DNA from: Actinoallomurus purpureus
Lineage (GTDB): Bacteria; Actinomycetota; Actinomycetes; Streptosporangiales; Streptosporangiaceae
NCBI RefSeq assembly: GCF_024055795.1
Contig: NZ_JAMXMY010000012.1
Location: 124,001 to 188,000, forward strand
Length of the DNA: 64,000 nt
Reading direction: 5' to 3'
The notes beneath the pieces are model-generated. The model was not told the origin of the DNA. It searched no databases and saw nothing but the letters and a program-made list of their open reading frames with translations. A program made the position numbers and the translations under genes. Shown one piece after another: positions 40,913 through 50,841 of this stretch (position 1 is its first letter; each line of letters starts with the position of its first letter).

Positions 40913-41440
40913 TCAGGGACTGAAGTAGTGCTGCATCCGGGTGATCCGGCCCCGGCCGTCGAACCACAGCTCGAACATGTGCGAGCGGTCCAGGAGCGGG
41001 TGGAGCCGCTCCTGCAGCTTCACGAGCAGGGTGTGGAACTCCTCCGGAGTGAGCCGGATGCCGTGTACCCAGTCGGTGACGCCCTCGTTGGCGATCGGGG
41101 CCGACGCTCGGATCGCCGCGCCGGGCGCCAGCCGCAGCGCGAGGTAGTGCCCCACGTCCGCCGGATGGACCGTCTCCGGACCTCCGGGCTGCACCTTGCG
41201 GGCCAGCGCGAACAGCACGGTGTCCGCCGTCTGGCCCGCCTCGACCAGACCGAAGACGCGGGACCGGCCGGAGTACGCCTCGCCCGGGGCGACGCTCTCC
41301 GGAGACGCCGACGGGACGTCCGGTCCGGGCGGGCCGGTCCGCTCGCCGGCCCGCGCGCCGGTCAGCAGCAGGCCCCCGGCGCAGGCGATCGCCGCGATGA
41401 CCGTCACCCAGTGTGCCCGTCTGGCATACGCAACGCTCAC
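40913..41440 (-). CDS. Exported or membrane-anchored hypothetical protein
   Basis: A 175-residue protein with an N-terminal signal or anchor (WVTVIAAIACAGGLLLTGAR, residues ~11-30) and a ~115-residue outer domain. The outer domain includes AYSGRSRVFGLVEAGQTADT, DVGHYLALRLAPGAAIRASA and HMFELWFDGRGRITRMQHYF. The last part, a strand-turn-strand with WFDGRGRI, resembles the close of NTF2-like or DUF4440 folds but is too short to assign. The GTG start has only weak upstream GAGG. It is upstream of, and likely co-transcribed with, the lipoprotein gene. Confidence 0.65.
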   Translation of the reverse strand: MSVAYARRAHWVTVIAAIACAGGLLLTGARAGERTGPPGPDVPSASPESVAPGEAYSGRSRVFGLVEAGQTADTVLFALARKVQPGGPETVHPADVGHYLALRLAPGAAIRASAPIANEGVTDWVHGIRLTPEEFHTLLVKLQERLHPLLDRSHMFELWFDGRGRITRMQHYFSP

Positions 41441-41595
41441 GTCGAGGATCTACCCTCGCCGCCATCGACTCATTCCTCCGCACTGACGGAGGGTCGGCGA
41501 ATCATCACAATCGGTAAAGGCGGCGTGCCCTCGGCAGAGCATCGACGGTGACGGCGTCCGGAGGAGGAACCGATCACCTGCGGGGCCGCGGTGGG

Positions 41596-41775
41596 TCAGC
41601 GCTCGCGGCGTTCCCGGTCACCGGCGTTCTCGACGTCACGCGACGGAGTCTCGAGGACGGGACGTTCGAGTTCTTCGGCGACGAGCCGGCCGACCTGCCG
41701 GACCAGCTCGCTGATCGGCCAGATCTCGCGCGGCGGCGGGATGTGGGTGCGGACGCGCTCACCCGGCGTCGCCAT
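41596..41775 (-). CDS. Small hypothetical protein (59 residues)
   Basis: A short frame, MATPGERVRTHIPPPREIWP, then ISELVRQVGRLVAEELERPV and a charged tail ending ERRER. AAGGGAAC lies 6 bases upstream of the ATG. The middle is a likely amphipathic helix. Third-position GC is high, as in real genes here. It lies upstream of the exported-protein pair and downstream of the ABC exporter, all on the minus strand. No family recognised. Confidence 0.6.
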   Translation of the reverse strand: MATPGERVRTHIPPPREIWPISELVRQVGRLVAEELERPVLETPSRDVENAGDRERRER

Positions 41776-41910
41776 GACCGTTCCCTTCGCTCGTGGACGG
41801 CTGCTCGATGAATCCGTCTACCCGGGAACGGCGGTTGTACGCCGGTGCACCCGCTCCCATACCGGTGCGGCCCGCCACTCGCGGGCCTGCCGGCCGTGCC
41901 GGAGAGCGTC

Positions 41911-43875
41911 TCAGTGCACCGCGTCGGGAACGTCCTGCCGGGCGAACTGGGTGTGGTAGAGCTCGCTGTACAGGCCGCCCTCGGCGAGCAGCTCGTCGTG
42001 CCGGCCCCGCTCGACGACGCGGCCGTCGTCGATCACGAGGATCTGGTCGGCCTCGCGGATCGTCGACAGCCGGTGCGCGATGACGATCGAGGTGCGTCCC
42101 GCCAGAGCGGTGCGCAGGGCACGCTGCACCGCCGCCTCGGACTCGGAGTCCAGATGGGCGGTGGCCTCGTCGAGCACCACGACCGAGGGGGCCTTCAGCA
42201 GCAGCCGGGCGAGGGCCAGGCGCTGTTTCTCCCCGCCGGACAGCCGGTAGCCCCGGTCTCCGACGACGGTGTCGAGGCCCTCGGGCATGCTGTCGACGAG
42301 ATCCCAGATCTGCGCGGCACGCAGAGCCTCGGCGAGTCCCTCGTCGGTGGCCGTGGGCCGGGCGTACGCGAGGTTGGCGCGGATCGTGTCGTGGAACAGG
42401 TGCGCGTCCTGGGTGACCACGCCGACGGTGTCCCGCAGCGAATCGAGGGTCGTGTCCCGTACGTCCTGACCGCCGATGCGGACGACGCCGTCCGTCACGT
42501 CGTAGAGCCGGGACACGAGCTGGGTGATCGTCGTCTTGCCGGCCCCGGAGGGCCCGACGAGGGCGGTCATCGTCCCGGGCTCGACCCGGAAGTCCACCCC
42601 GTGCAGCACCTCGCGGCTCGGCGCGGTGTCGGTCCGGGCGATCGACTCCAGGGAGGCGAGCGAGACCTCCGCCGCGGCCGGGTAGCGGAAGGTCACGTCG
42701 TCGAACTCGATCGCCGGCGCGTCTCCGTCGGTCAGCGGATCGAGGTCCATCGGCAGGGAGGAGCCTGAAGGCAGGTCCGGACCGGTCGACGGGGCGGCGG
42801 TCGCGGGCAAAGGCCGCGCGCCCGGCCTCTCGTCGATCATGGGCTTGAGGTCGAGCACCTCGAAGACGCGGTCGAAGCTCACCAGCGCGGTCATCACGTC
42901 GACGTGCACGTTGGACAGCGCGGTCAGCGGGCCGTACATCCGGGTCAGCAGCGTGGCGAGCGCCACGAGGGTGCCCAGCTGGAAGCTGCCGTCCACGACG
43001 AGGGAGCCGCCGACGCCGTACACCATGGCGGTCGCCAGCGAGGCGACCAGCGTCAGGGCGGTGAAGAAGACCCGCCCGTACATGGCGGAGGTGATGCCGA
43101 TGTCGCGCACCCGCCGCGCCCGGTCGGCGAAGCTCTCCGACTCCTCCTCGGGGCGGCCGTACAGCTTGGCGAGCATGGCACCGGCGACGTTGAACCGCTC
43201 GGTCATCAGCGAGCTCATCTCCGCGTCGAGCTGCATCTGCTCCCGGCTGATCTTCTGCAGCCGCCGCCCCACCCACTTGGCCGGGAAGATGAAGATCGGC
43301 AGCAGCACCAGGGCGACCAGCGTGACCTGCCACGACAGCACGAACATCGTGACCAGGACGAGGATCAGGCTGATCACGTTGGAGACGACCGAGGACAGGG
43401 TGGTGGTCAGGGCGCGCTGGGCGCCGATGACGTCGCTGTTGAGGCGGCTGACCAGTGAGCCGGTCTGGGCGCGCATGAAGAACGCGACCGGCATGCGCTG
43501 GACGTGGTCGAAGACCTGGGTGCGCAGGTCGTAGATGAGGCCCTCGCCGATGCGCGCGGAGTACCACCGCTGGCCGAGGCCGATCAGCGCCTCGACCAGG
43601 GCCAGCCCCGCGACGGCGGCGGCCAGCGTGACCACGATCCCGCTCCGGTGCGGCACGATCCCCCGGTCGATGATCGTCTTCAGCAGCAGGGGGTTGGCCA
43701 CGACGATGACGGCGGCGACGGCGTTCAGTGCCAGGAAGAGCACGAGCTCCCGGATGTACGGGCGCGCGTAGCCGGCGATACGGCGAACCGTCCCGGCCGT
43801 GAGCCTCTCCTTGACCACCGACCTGTCGCGGCGGAACGACGCCATCATCATCCAGCCGTTGTCCGGCATGCCCAC
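41911..43875 (-). CDS. ABC transporter, fused membrane and ATPase domains (ABCB/MsbA-type exporter)
   Basis: A 654-residue half-transporter. Residues ~40-345 hold six membrane segments (LFLALNAVAAVIVVANPLLL and others). A ~50-residue acidic/Pro-rich linker follows (APSTGPDLPSGSSLPMDLDP). The nucleotide-binding domain has Walker A GPSGAGKTT, Q-loop VTQDAHLFHDT, signature LSGGEKQRLALARLL, Walker B VVVLDEATAHLD and H-loop IVIAHRLST. It forms a homodimer or pairs with another half. GGGAGGG precedes the GTG start. The substrate (drug, lipid or peptide) is not evident; no regulator is adjacent. Confidence 0.9.
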   Translation of the reverse strand: MGMPDNGWMMMASFRRDRSVVKERLTAGTVRRIAGYARPYIRELVLFLALNAVAAVIVVANPLLLKTIIDRGIVPHRSGIVVTLAAAVAGLALVEALIGLGQRWYSARIGEGLIYDLRTQVFDHVQRMPVAFFMRAQTGSLVSRLNSDVIGAQRALTTTLSSVVSNVISLILVLVTMFVLSWQVTLVALVLLPIFIFPAKWVGRRLQKISREQMQLDAEMSSLMTERFNVAGAMLAKLYGRPEEESESFADRARRVRDIGITSAMYGRVFFTALTLVASLATAMVYGVGGSLVVDGSFQLGTLVALATLLTRMYGPLTALSNVHVDVMTALVSFDRVFEVLDLKPMIDERPGARPLPATAAPSTGPDLPSGSSLPMDLDPLTDGDAPAIEFDDVTFRYPAAAEVSLASLESIARTDTAPSREVLHGVDFRVEPGTMTALVGPSGAGKTTITQLVSRLYDVTDGVVRIGGQDVRDTTLDSLRDTVGVVTQDAHLFHDTIRANLAYARPTATDEGLAEALRAAQIWDLVDSMPEGLDTVVGDRGYRLSGGEKQRLALARLLLKAPSVVVLDEATAHLDSESEAAVQRALRTALAGRTSIVIAHRLSTIREADQILVIDDGRVVERGRHDELLAEGGLYSELYHTQFARQDVPDAVH

Positions 43876-44237
43876 GGCGGCCCTCCCGACGGATTCAGGA
43901 CGTAATCATGTAAGCGCTTCGGCGACAACGTACCGGACCGGCGGTTGATTCCCGCCATCCGAGAACGCCGACCGCGGCCCTCACGAACAGCCTGCGTCAT
44001 TCGTGGGGGCCGCGCCATCGGCCCTGCGCCCGAACCCGTCCCCGTCTCGGGACCTACGCCCGGGCACGGGCGCCGGCCTCGGTCCCGCGCCGGGGCGGGT
44101 GGGTCCTCCGAAGGCCCGGAGCGATCGTCGGGACGATGGTCACGAAGGAGAGTCCTTCCCTTGTGTCTTCACGGTGAGGACCCCGACCGGAACGCGCCTC
44201 CGGCCGGGGCCGGTTCGACCGCCGATGGGGCGGACCA
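43876..44237. other. Intergenic region without recognisable gene
   Basis: These 362 bases lie between the end of bioB and the start of the ABC exporter. Apart from a small GAAGGA-GAG-TCCTTC hairpin at 44144-44158, a possible weak end signal, I see no gene, repeat or RNA. The frames on both strands look like shadows. Confidence 0.5.
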
Positions 44238-45296
44238 TCACGTATTGCCCTCTTTGTCGGTCCCGATGCCTCGGTCCCGGATGACGACGAGATCGTGCCG
44301 GGGGTCCGGTCCGGGGCGCTCTCCGGCGCCTTCGACGACGAAGCCCGCGTCGGCGATCATCCGGAGGTCGTCGTCGCCGGCCTGGCCCTCGCTGGTGAGG
44401 TAGTCGCCGAGGAAGATCGAGTTGACGACGTGCAGCGCGAGCGGCTGCAGGCTCCGCAGGTGGATCTCCCGCCCGCCGGCCAGCCGCACCTCGACGTCCG
44501 GGAAGACCAGCCGGAACAGCGCCAGGATGCGCAGGCAGCGGAGCGGCGTCAGCTCCCACCTCCGGGCCAGCGGCGTGCCCTCGAACGGGATGAGGAAGTT
44601 CACCGGCACCGAGTCCGGATTCAGCTCGCGCAGCGCGAACGCGACGTCGATGACGTCGTCGTCACCCTCCCCCATGCCGAAGATCGCCCCCGAGCACGGC
44701 GACAACCCGGCGGCCGCCGCCTCGTTGACCGTGTCGACCCGGTCCTGGAAGCCGTGCGTGGTGCAGATGTCGCCGTAGCGTTCGGCGCTCGTGTTGAGGT
44801 TGTGGTTGTAGGCGAACGCGCCGGCCTCGCGCAGCTGTTCGGCTTGGCCGGGCTTGAGCAGTCCGAGGCACACGCAGACCTCGACATCGCGGGAGGCGAT
44901 CTCCCGGACCGCCTCGCCGACCCGGTCGATGTCCCGCTGGGCCGGGCCCCGGCCGCTGGCCACCAGGCACACCCGGCGGGCACCGCGCGCCACGGCCTTG
45001 TCCGCCGCGCGGACCATCTCCTCGGTGTCCTGCCAGGAGTACTTGAGGACGTCGGCGTCGGACCCCTTGCGCTGCGAGCAGTAGAAGCAGTCCTCCGGGC
45101 ACAGGCCGCTCTTCATGTTGACCAGGTAGTTGAGCTTCACCCGGTCGCCGAAGAACGTCCGCCGCACCCGTCCGACGGCCGCGGTCAGTTCGAGCGTGCC
45201 CGCGTCGGAGACGGCGAGCACCGTACGGGCCTCATCCCGGGTGAGCGCCTCCCGGCGCATCGCCTTGGCCACGATCGGATCCACGAGAGCGTCCAT
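44238..45296 (-). CDS. bioB: Biotin synthase BioB
   Basis: A 352-residue radical-SAM enzyme inserting sulfur into dethiobiotin. The SAM [4Fe-4S] motif is [14 protein letters not shown] near residue 56. The [2Fe-2S] ligands fit [20 protein letters not shown] and the C-terminal Arg region ([12 protein letters not shown]). [14 protein letters not shown] and [18 protein letters not shown] are family hallmarks. The ATG at 45296 gives the usual start ([13 protein letters not shown]). It stands alone, with no other bio genes in the window. Its clusters would be supplied by the suf system at 55-61 kb. Confidence 0.93.
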   Translation of the reverse strand: MDALVDPIVAKAMRREALTRDEARTVLAVSDAGTLELTAAVGRVRRTFFGDRVKLNYLVNMKSGLCPEDCFYCSQRKGSDADVLKYSWQDTEEMVRAADKAVARGARRVCLVASGRGPAQRDIDRVGEAVREIASRDVEVCVCLGLLKPGQAEQLREAGAFAYNHNLNTSAERYGDICTTHGFQDRVDTVNEAAAAGLSPCSGAIFGMGEGDDDVIDVAFALRELNPDSVPVNFLIPFEGTPLARRWELTPLRCLRILALFRLVFPDVEVRLAGGREIHLRSLQPLALHVVNSIFLGDYLTSEGQAGDDDLRMIADAGFVVEGAGERPGPDPRHDLVVIRDRGIGTDKEGNT

Positions 45297-45398
45297 AGGG
45301 CGAGTCTGCCGTGTCCTCGTCCAGGGGCGGAGGAGCCACCGGTACAACAGGGCGGACCGTGGCTTGTAGGCGCGGTCTACTTGACGCGGCGGCGTGCC

Positions 45399-46184
45399 TC
45401 AGGAACCCGTGGACGCGGCGGTGAGCTCGGCGAGCAGGGCCACCTGTTCGCGGCGCTCGGCCGCGGCCTGCTCCTCGAGGGTGTTGTGCGGAGCCTGCCG
45501 CAGGAGGCGTTTGGTCGCGGCCGCGGTGGCCGGACGGACCTGGAGGATGGCCGCGACGAGGTCGGCGACCGCGGAGTCGAGCTCGGCGGCGGGCACGACC
45601 AGTTCGGCCAGCCCCAGCCGGGCGGCCTCCTCCGCGTAGATGGTGCGCGTCGTCAGGCAGATCTCCAGGGCGCGCGGCACGCCGACGATGTCGACGAGCG
45701 GCTTGGTGCCCGTGAGGTCCGGCACGATGCCGAGGGCGGGCTCCTTCATGGCGAACTTCACGTCGTCGGCGACCACGCGCAGGTCGCACGCGAGCGCCAG
45801 TTGGAAGCCGCCTCCGATGGCATGCCCGTGGACCGCGGCGACGGAGACGATGTCGGGGCGGCGCAGCCAGAGGTAGCCGGCCTGCAGGCCGGCGATGAAC
45901 TCCTCGTCACGGGGGCCGGCGGTGTCCTCGCCGGGGACGCCCTCGGGACTGAACAGGCGCAGGTCGATGCCGGCGGAGAAGGACGGGCCGTCGCCGCGTA
46001 CGACGACGACGCGGACGCCGGCGGGCAGCGTCTCGCCGATGCGGGCGAGCGTGCGCCAGGTGCTGAAGGTCAGGGCGTTGCGCCGCTCGGGCCGGGCGAG
46101 GCTGATCGTCGCCACGGCGCCGTCGACGTCGAGGCGCAGGCCGGCTCGTTCGAGCTCGGCCGGGTCGAGCGGTGAGTCCGCCAT
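45399..46184 (-). CDS. Enoyl-CoA hydratase/isomerase family protein
   Basis: A 261-residue crotonase-fold protein. The oxyanion-hole strands are PSFSAGIDLRLFS near residue 70 and AVHGHAIGGGFQLALACDLR near 117. The acid/base region EPALGIVPDLTGTKPLVDIV contains a Pro-Asp where classical hydratases have Glu, a pattern seen in crotonases with isomerase or other activity. GGAAGGAG is 4-5 bases before the ATG. It may act in fatty-acid or aromatic degradation; no pathway neighbours indicate which. Confidence 0.87.
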   Translation of the reverse strand: MADSPLDPAELERAGLRLDVDGAVATISLARPERRNALTFSTWRTLARIGETLPAGVRVVVVRGDGPSFSAGIDLRLFSPEGVPGEDTAGPRDEEFIAGLQAGYLWLRRPDIVSVAAVHGHAIGGGFQLALACDLRVVADDVKFAMKEPALGIVPDLTGTKPLVDIVGVPRALEICLTTRTIYAEEAARLGLAELVVPAAELDSAVADLVAAILQVRPATAAATKRLLRQAPHNTLEEQAAAERREQVALLAELTAASTGS

Positions 46185-46221
46185 GACGCTCCTTCCGGCG
46201 TGCGTCGTGGCGGTTGGGCCC

Positions 46222-46259
46222 GCCACCGTGCCCGACCCTAGCGGGTCGGGCACGGTGGC
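46222..46259 (-). terminator. Long perfect hairpin between HTH gene and enoyl-CoA hydratase gene
   Basis: A perfect 17-base stem (GCCACCGTGCCCGACCC with GGGTCGGGCACGGTGGC, 4-base loop) lies 46 bases past the stop of the HTH gene and 38 bases before the hydratase start. It is the most stable hairpin in the window and probably ends the HTH transcript. Confidence 0.65.
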
Positions 46260-46304
46260 CTCTCATGCGGTCCGGCGCCGAGAGCGGGGGGAGCTAGAAG
46301 TCCG

Positions 46305-46517
46305 TCAGGACTTCTTACCGCGGGTGGCCCCGCCGCGTCCGCGCAGATTCACGCCGGACTCGGTGAGGATGCGGTGGATGAAGCCGTACGACCGTCCGGT
46401 TGCTGCAGCCAGGGCACGGATGCTCTCGCCGGAGTCGTAACGCTTCTTCAACTGCTCCGCCAACTTATCTCGCTCGGCACCGGTCACGCGGGTGCCCTTC
46501 TTTAGGGTCTCGGCCAC
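46305..46517 (-). CDS. Small helix-turn-helix protein
   Basis: A 70-residue basic protein: MAETLKKGTRVTGAERDKLA, then a helix-turn-helix (GESIRALAAATGRSYGFIHR, followed by ILTESGV) and a Gly/Arg/Lys tail (LRGRGGATRGKKS) resembling an AT-hook or nucleoid-protein end. Nearly identical proteins occur across actinobacteria and are thought to bind DNA. GGGAGGT precedes the GTG at 46517 by about 5 bases; a longer upstream frame is not needed. It is a single-gene unit closed by a 17-base hairpin. Confidence 0.85.
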   Translation of the reverse strand: MAETLKKGTRVTGAERDKLAEQLKKRYDSGESIRALAAATGRSYGFIHRILTESGVNLRGRGGATRGKKS

Positions 46518-46643
46518 GAGTACCTCCCGTAGTGATGCGGTGACCGCTGCGTTATCCCCAGCCATGATCAGACATTCGCGCGCGATCGGCTACCCACTAC
46601 GCCAGAAAAGATCTGCTTCCTTGGGTCAAGGTTGCGCTGCAGG

Positions 46644-48242
<1,599 letters not shown>

Positions 48243-48290
48243 AGTGAGAACGCTCCTGGGGGGCGGGCTGGGCGAGGCGGGGACGACGAA

Positions 48291-48330
48291 AAGGGCGCCG
48301 CCCGGAACCCCGTGTCCCGGCCGCGCCCTT
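48291..48330 (-). promoter_or_regulatory. Attenuator (intrinsic terminator) in the ABC-F leader
   Basis: On the minus strand AAGGGCGCGGCCGGG and CCGGGCGGCGCCCTT pair at 13 of 15 positions around a 10-base loop and are followed by TTC, giving a short T-run. It ends 48 bases before the ABC-F start. The nearest upstream gene (48522) is on the other strand, so this hairpin cannot be the terminator of an upstream gene and must act within the ABC-F leader. Confidence 0.65.
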
Positions 48331-48341
48331 GGAACGCCTGA

Positions 48342-48356
48342 TCAGCTCGCAAGCAT
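48342..48356 (-). CDS. Four-codon leader peptide MLAS, probably leaderless
   Basis: ATG-CTT-GCG-AGC-TGA lies 11 bases before the attenuator stem. A -10-like TACACT (48363-48368, minus strand) ends seven bases before the ATG, and GTCAAG (48387-48392) is an 18-base-spaced -35 candidate. Transcription could therefore start at the A of the ATG. A ribosome paused here would cover the foot of the hairpin. The evidence is positional. Confidence 0.45.
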   Translation of the reverse strand: MLAS

Positions 48357-48521
48357 GCCTTCAGTGTACGGGACGGCATCCGGGGGCTTGACATCGTCGC
48401 CGCCCGGCACGACCGATCCCGGTGACCCTCCAGGTGTGGCGGCCGCGATCAGGGGAAGCGTGTACGGCGAATCGATCCGCCGTCCCGGCGGACGCATCCG
48501 ACCAGGAGAGGAAGGCCCGGG

Positions 48522-48761
48522 ATGGCCGACGATCGGTCGAAGGAGGACCTGGAGGAGGAGCTCCGGGTGGTGGAGGAGGACATCGCGTCCGTGCGCCCGG
48601 CACTGGAGGACCTGCGCGCGCGGATCGGCGACCGGTCGGACGATCCGACCGACGTCGAGGAGCGGGCCGCCATGATCACGACCGCGGAGGAACAGGAGGC
48701 GCTCGTCGAACGGCTCGAGGAGAGACGCTTCGAACTCCTGCGGCGGCTGGGCCGGGCGTGA
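48522..48761 (+). CDS. Small coiled-coil protein
   Basis: A 79-residue highly charged helical protein: KEDLEEELRVVEEDIASVRP, then ALEDLRARIGDR, a short acidic turn (SDDPTDVEERAAMI), and a second helix (EEQEALVERLEERRFELLRR). Heptad spacing in both helices suggests an antiparallel coiled-coil hairpin. GGAAGG lies 8 bases before the ATG. It is divergent from the ABC-F gene. No family function is known to me. Confidence 0.75.
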   Translation: MADDRSKEDLEEELRVVEEDIASVRPALEDLRARIGDRSDDPTDVEERAAMITTAEEQEALVERLEERRFELLRRLGRA

Positions 48762-48901
48762 CGCGTGACCCCCGCCCGGCCGCCCGGGCGCCGGATCGAT
48801 TCAGGTACCCATACGGGGAGTCCTCCCGTGGTGGCGCACCGTCCCGGCGACGAGAGTGGATGTCGACCGTTCCGCCCCCTGTCCTCCGAGAGGTCTTCCC
48901 G

Positions 48902-48997
48902 ATGCGTCGTATCCGGATCAAGGTCAAGAGCCCGCGCCCGGCCCCGGCCGCCGAACTCGACCTGCGCACCCCCTCCGGCCGCCCGCTTCCGTACTGA
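48902..48997 (+). CDS. Possible short basic peptide (31 residues)
   Basis: ATG at 48902 opens MRRIRIKVKSPRPAPAAELD, then LRTPSGRPLPY and a stop. GAGAGG is about 8 bases upstream. An in-frame ATG at 48860 would add 14 residues (MSTVPPPVLREVFP). Alternating Arg/Ile/Val/Lys gives a short amphipathic strand. It could be a peptide precursor or a chance frame; no modifying enzyme is nearby. Confidence 0.3.
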   Translation: MRRIRIKVKSPRPAPAAELDLRTPSGRPLPY

Positions 48998-49146
48998 ACC
49001 CTCACCCGGGGGAGGACGGAGGGCACGTCCGCCTGCTGCGACCGACCCGACCTCACGCGCCCGGATCGCGGCGTGGGCGGTTCAGTGAGTCCGGATCGTG
49101 ATCCGCGGCCCGCAACCGTGGTGCCGCACCCGGCGTCTGAGCCCGC

Positions 49147-50196
49147 ATGCGTGGAAGACCGCTCGCCCGGATCCTGGTTCCGCTCGTCGTGGCGGCTGCC
49201 GCACTGGGGGTCGTCCGGCCGTCCTGGGCGTGCGGCTGCGGTGCGCTGATCACCTCGACCGCCTCCGGGGTCGACGTGGCCGAGGAGACCTCCATCGTCC
49301 GCTACGACGGATCGGCGGAGGAGATCGTCATGCGGCTGTCCGTGCGTTCGCGGGCCCGTGACGCCGCCTGGCTCATGCCGACCCCGGCCCGCGCCGCGGT
49401 GACGCTCGGCGAGCGCGGCTGGTTCGACCAGCTCGACCGCCTCACCGAGCCCAGGGTGGTGCGGCGGAGGCACTGGCTCCCGCGTCTCGGCGACGACCGC
49501 AGTGCGGGCGCGCCCGCGCCGGGTAGGGGCGGGCGGGTCGGCGTGCTCGCGCGGCAGCGGCTCGGCCCCTTCGAGGTGACGACGCTGTCTGCGGCCGACC
49601 CGCACGCCCTGGCGGCCTGGCTGACGGCGCACGGCTACCACCTGAAGGAACGCCTCGCCCAGGCTCTCGCCCCGTACGTGGCGCGGCGCTGGACGTACAC
49701 GGCGATCAGGCTCGCCCCCGAGAGCGGCCCGCTCACCGGTGAGCTCGACCCGCTGCGCATCAGGTTCGCCGCGGACGCGCCGGTCTACCCGATACGGCTG
49801 TCCCGGCTCGCGAGCACGCCCCAGGCCGTGCACCTGTACGTCCTCGCGCCGCACCGGGTCACCGTCCGCGGCCTCGGCCTGTTCACCGTGTACGCGGGCC
49901 GGGTGAGCCCCGCGCAGGTCTCCTCTCCCGGGCTGCGCGGGCTGCTGGGCGGCGGAGCGTTCCTGACCGAACTGGTGCGCCAGGGGATCCCGCCGGCCGA
50001 CTTCACCGACGACCTGGGCTTCGGCTACACCGCCGACACGCCGTACCGGCAGGTGGAGTACGAGGAAGGCGGGCTGGTGGCGTTCCTGGGCCTGCCGGCC
50101 GTCCTGTGGGTCCTCGCGGTGCCCGTGGTGGTGCTCGCGGCCCTGGCGTCGGTCGTGGCGGCCCGGCGGTCCAGGCGCAGGCGCGCAGCCGCCTGA
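49147..50196 (+). CDS. DUF2330 exported, membrane-anchored protein
   Basis: A 349-residue protein of the DUF2330 family. A signal peptide (ILVPLVVAAAALGVVRPSWA) is followed at once by CGCGALI, the family's N-terminal Cys pair. The domain has a repeated strand pattern, including AAWLMPTPARAAVTLGERGW and AYVARRWTYTAIRLAP-type segments. The C-terminal helix (LWVLAVPVVVLAALASVVAA) and a basic tail anchor it, leaving the domain outside. Function unknown. A small membrane-protein gene follows after 64 bases on the same strand. Confidence 0.85.
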   Translation: MRGRPLARILVPLVVAAAALGVVRPSWACGCGALITSTASGVDVAEETSIVRYDGSAEEIVMRLSVRSRARDAAWLMPTPARAAVTLGERGWFDQLDRLTEPRVVRRRHWLPRLGDDRSAGAPAPGRGGRVGVLARQRLGPFEVTTLSAADPHALAAWLTAHGYHLKERLAQALAPYVARRWTYTAIRLAPESGPLTGELDPLRIRFAADAPVYPIRLSRLASTPQAVHLYVLAPHRVTVRGLGLFTVYAGRVSPAQVSSPGLRGLLGGGAFLTELVRQGIPPADFTDDLGFGYTADTPYRQVEYEEGGLVAFLGLPAVLWVLAVPVVVLAALASVVAARRSRRRRAAA

Positions 50197-50260
50197 CCGT
50201 TGATCGGCATTTCCGTAACCCTCGGTTTGGGAAGGGCGACCCGGTGGGAGGATGTCGGGC

Positions 50261-50656
50261 ATGTGGATCGCTCCCGAACGCCGGCGTGCGGGCCGGTGGG
50301 TCGCACCGGCGCTCGCCGTCGCCGCGGGCGTGGCGATCGGGGTCACCGAGACGGCGCGCGGGCACATGACGACGGGCCTCGTGGGCTTGGCGGTTCTCCT
50401 CGGCTACGGCGCGCTGCTGGCCTATCGCCGGGGCGAGTCGGTCCTCACCACGCATGAGGCGTTCGGGGTCGGCCGGCGCTCCGGGATCCACCTGCGCGCC
50501 GCCGCGATGACCGGTGACGTGCTCGTCGGCGTGATCGTGGCGGCCCTGCTGGTCCAGGCCCTGCGCGGTGCCGAGATCGGCCTGCTCGCCGGCCTCGCGG
50601 CCGTCGCGGGCGTGACCTACTTCCTGTCGATCCTGATGCTGAACCGCAGCTACTGA
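50261..50656 (+). CDS. Small integral membrane protein
   Basis: A 131-residue protein with about four hydrophobic segments (WVAPALAVAAGVAIGVTETA, TTGLVGLAVLLGYGALLAYR, DVLVGVIVAALLVQALRGAE, GLLAGLAAVAGVTYFLSILM). No charged catalytic residues are evident. GGGAGG touches an ATG at 50252, so the ATG nine bases later (50261) is the likelier start. It probably shares a transcript with the DUF2330 gene. Family not recognised. Confidence 0.7.
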   Translation: MWIAPERRRAGRWVAPALAVAAGVAIGVTETARGHMTTGLVGLAVLLGYGALLAYRRGESVLTTHEAFGVGRRSGIHLRAAAMTGDVLVGVIVAALLVQALRGAEIGLLAGLAAVAGVTYFLSILMLNRSY

Positions 50657-50841
50657 GCCCGGCGCGGCACCGGCGGGCCGCGCGCGTCGTCGGCGTGGAT
50701 CCGGGGGCCGGGCGCATTACGGAAGACCACCGACGGCGACCCGGACCGCCACATATCCCCTCGGCGGCAAGCGATGAAATTCCCGATGAATAGTGATGCC
50801 CGCGGCCTCCTGCGCGGGCGAAAAGGTCGCAGAATCGTTCC

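Noticed and set aside
43945-44403. Plus-strand frame between the ABC exporter and bioB
   Set aside because: It runs antisense into bioB, is low complexity and has no ribosome binding site or family motif.
48388-48393. Perfect TTGACA on the plus strand as a promoter for the coiled-coil gene at 48522
   Set aside because: No fitting -10 hexamer at 16-18 bases spacing. The same bases read as a -35 on the minus strand fit the ABC-F leader better.
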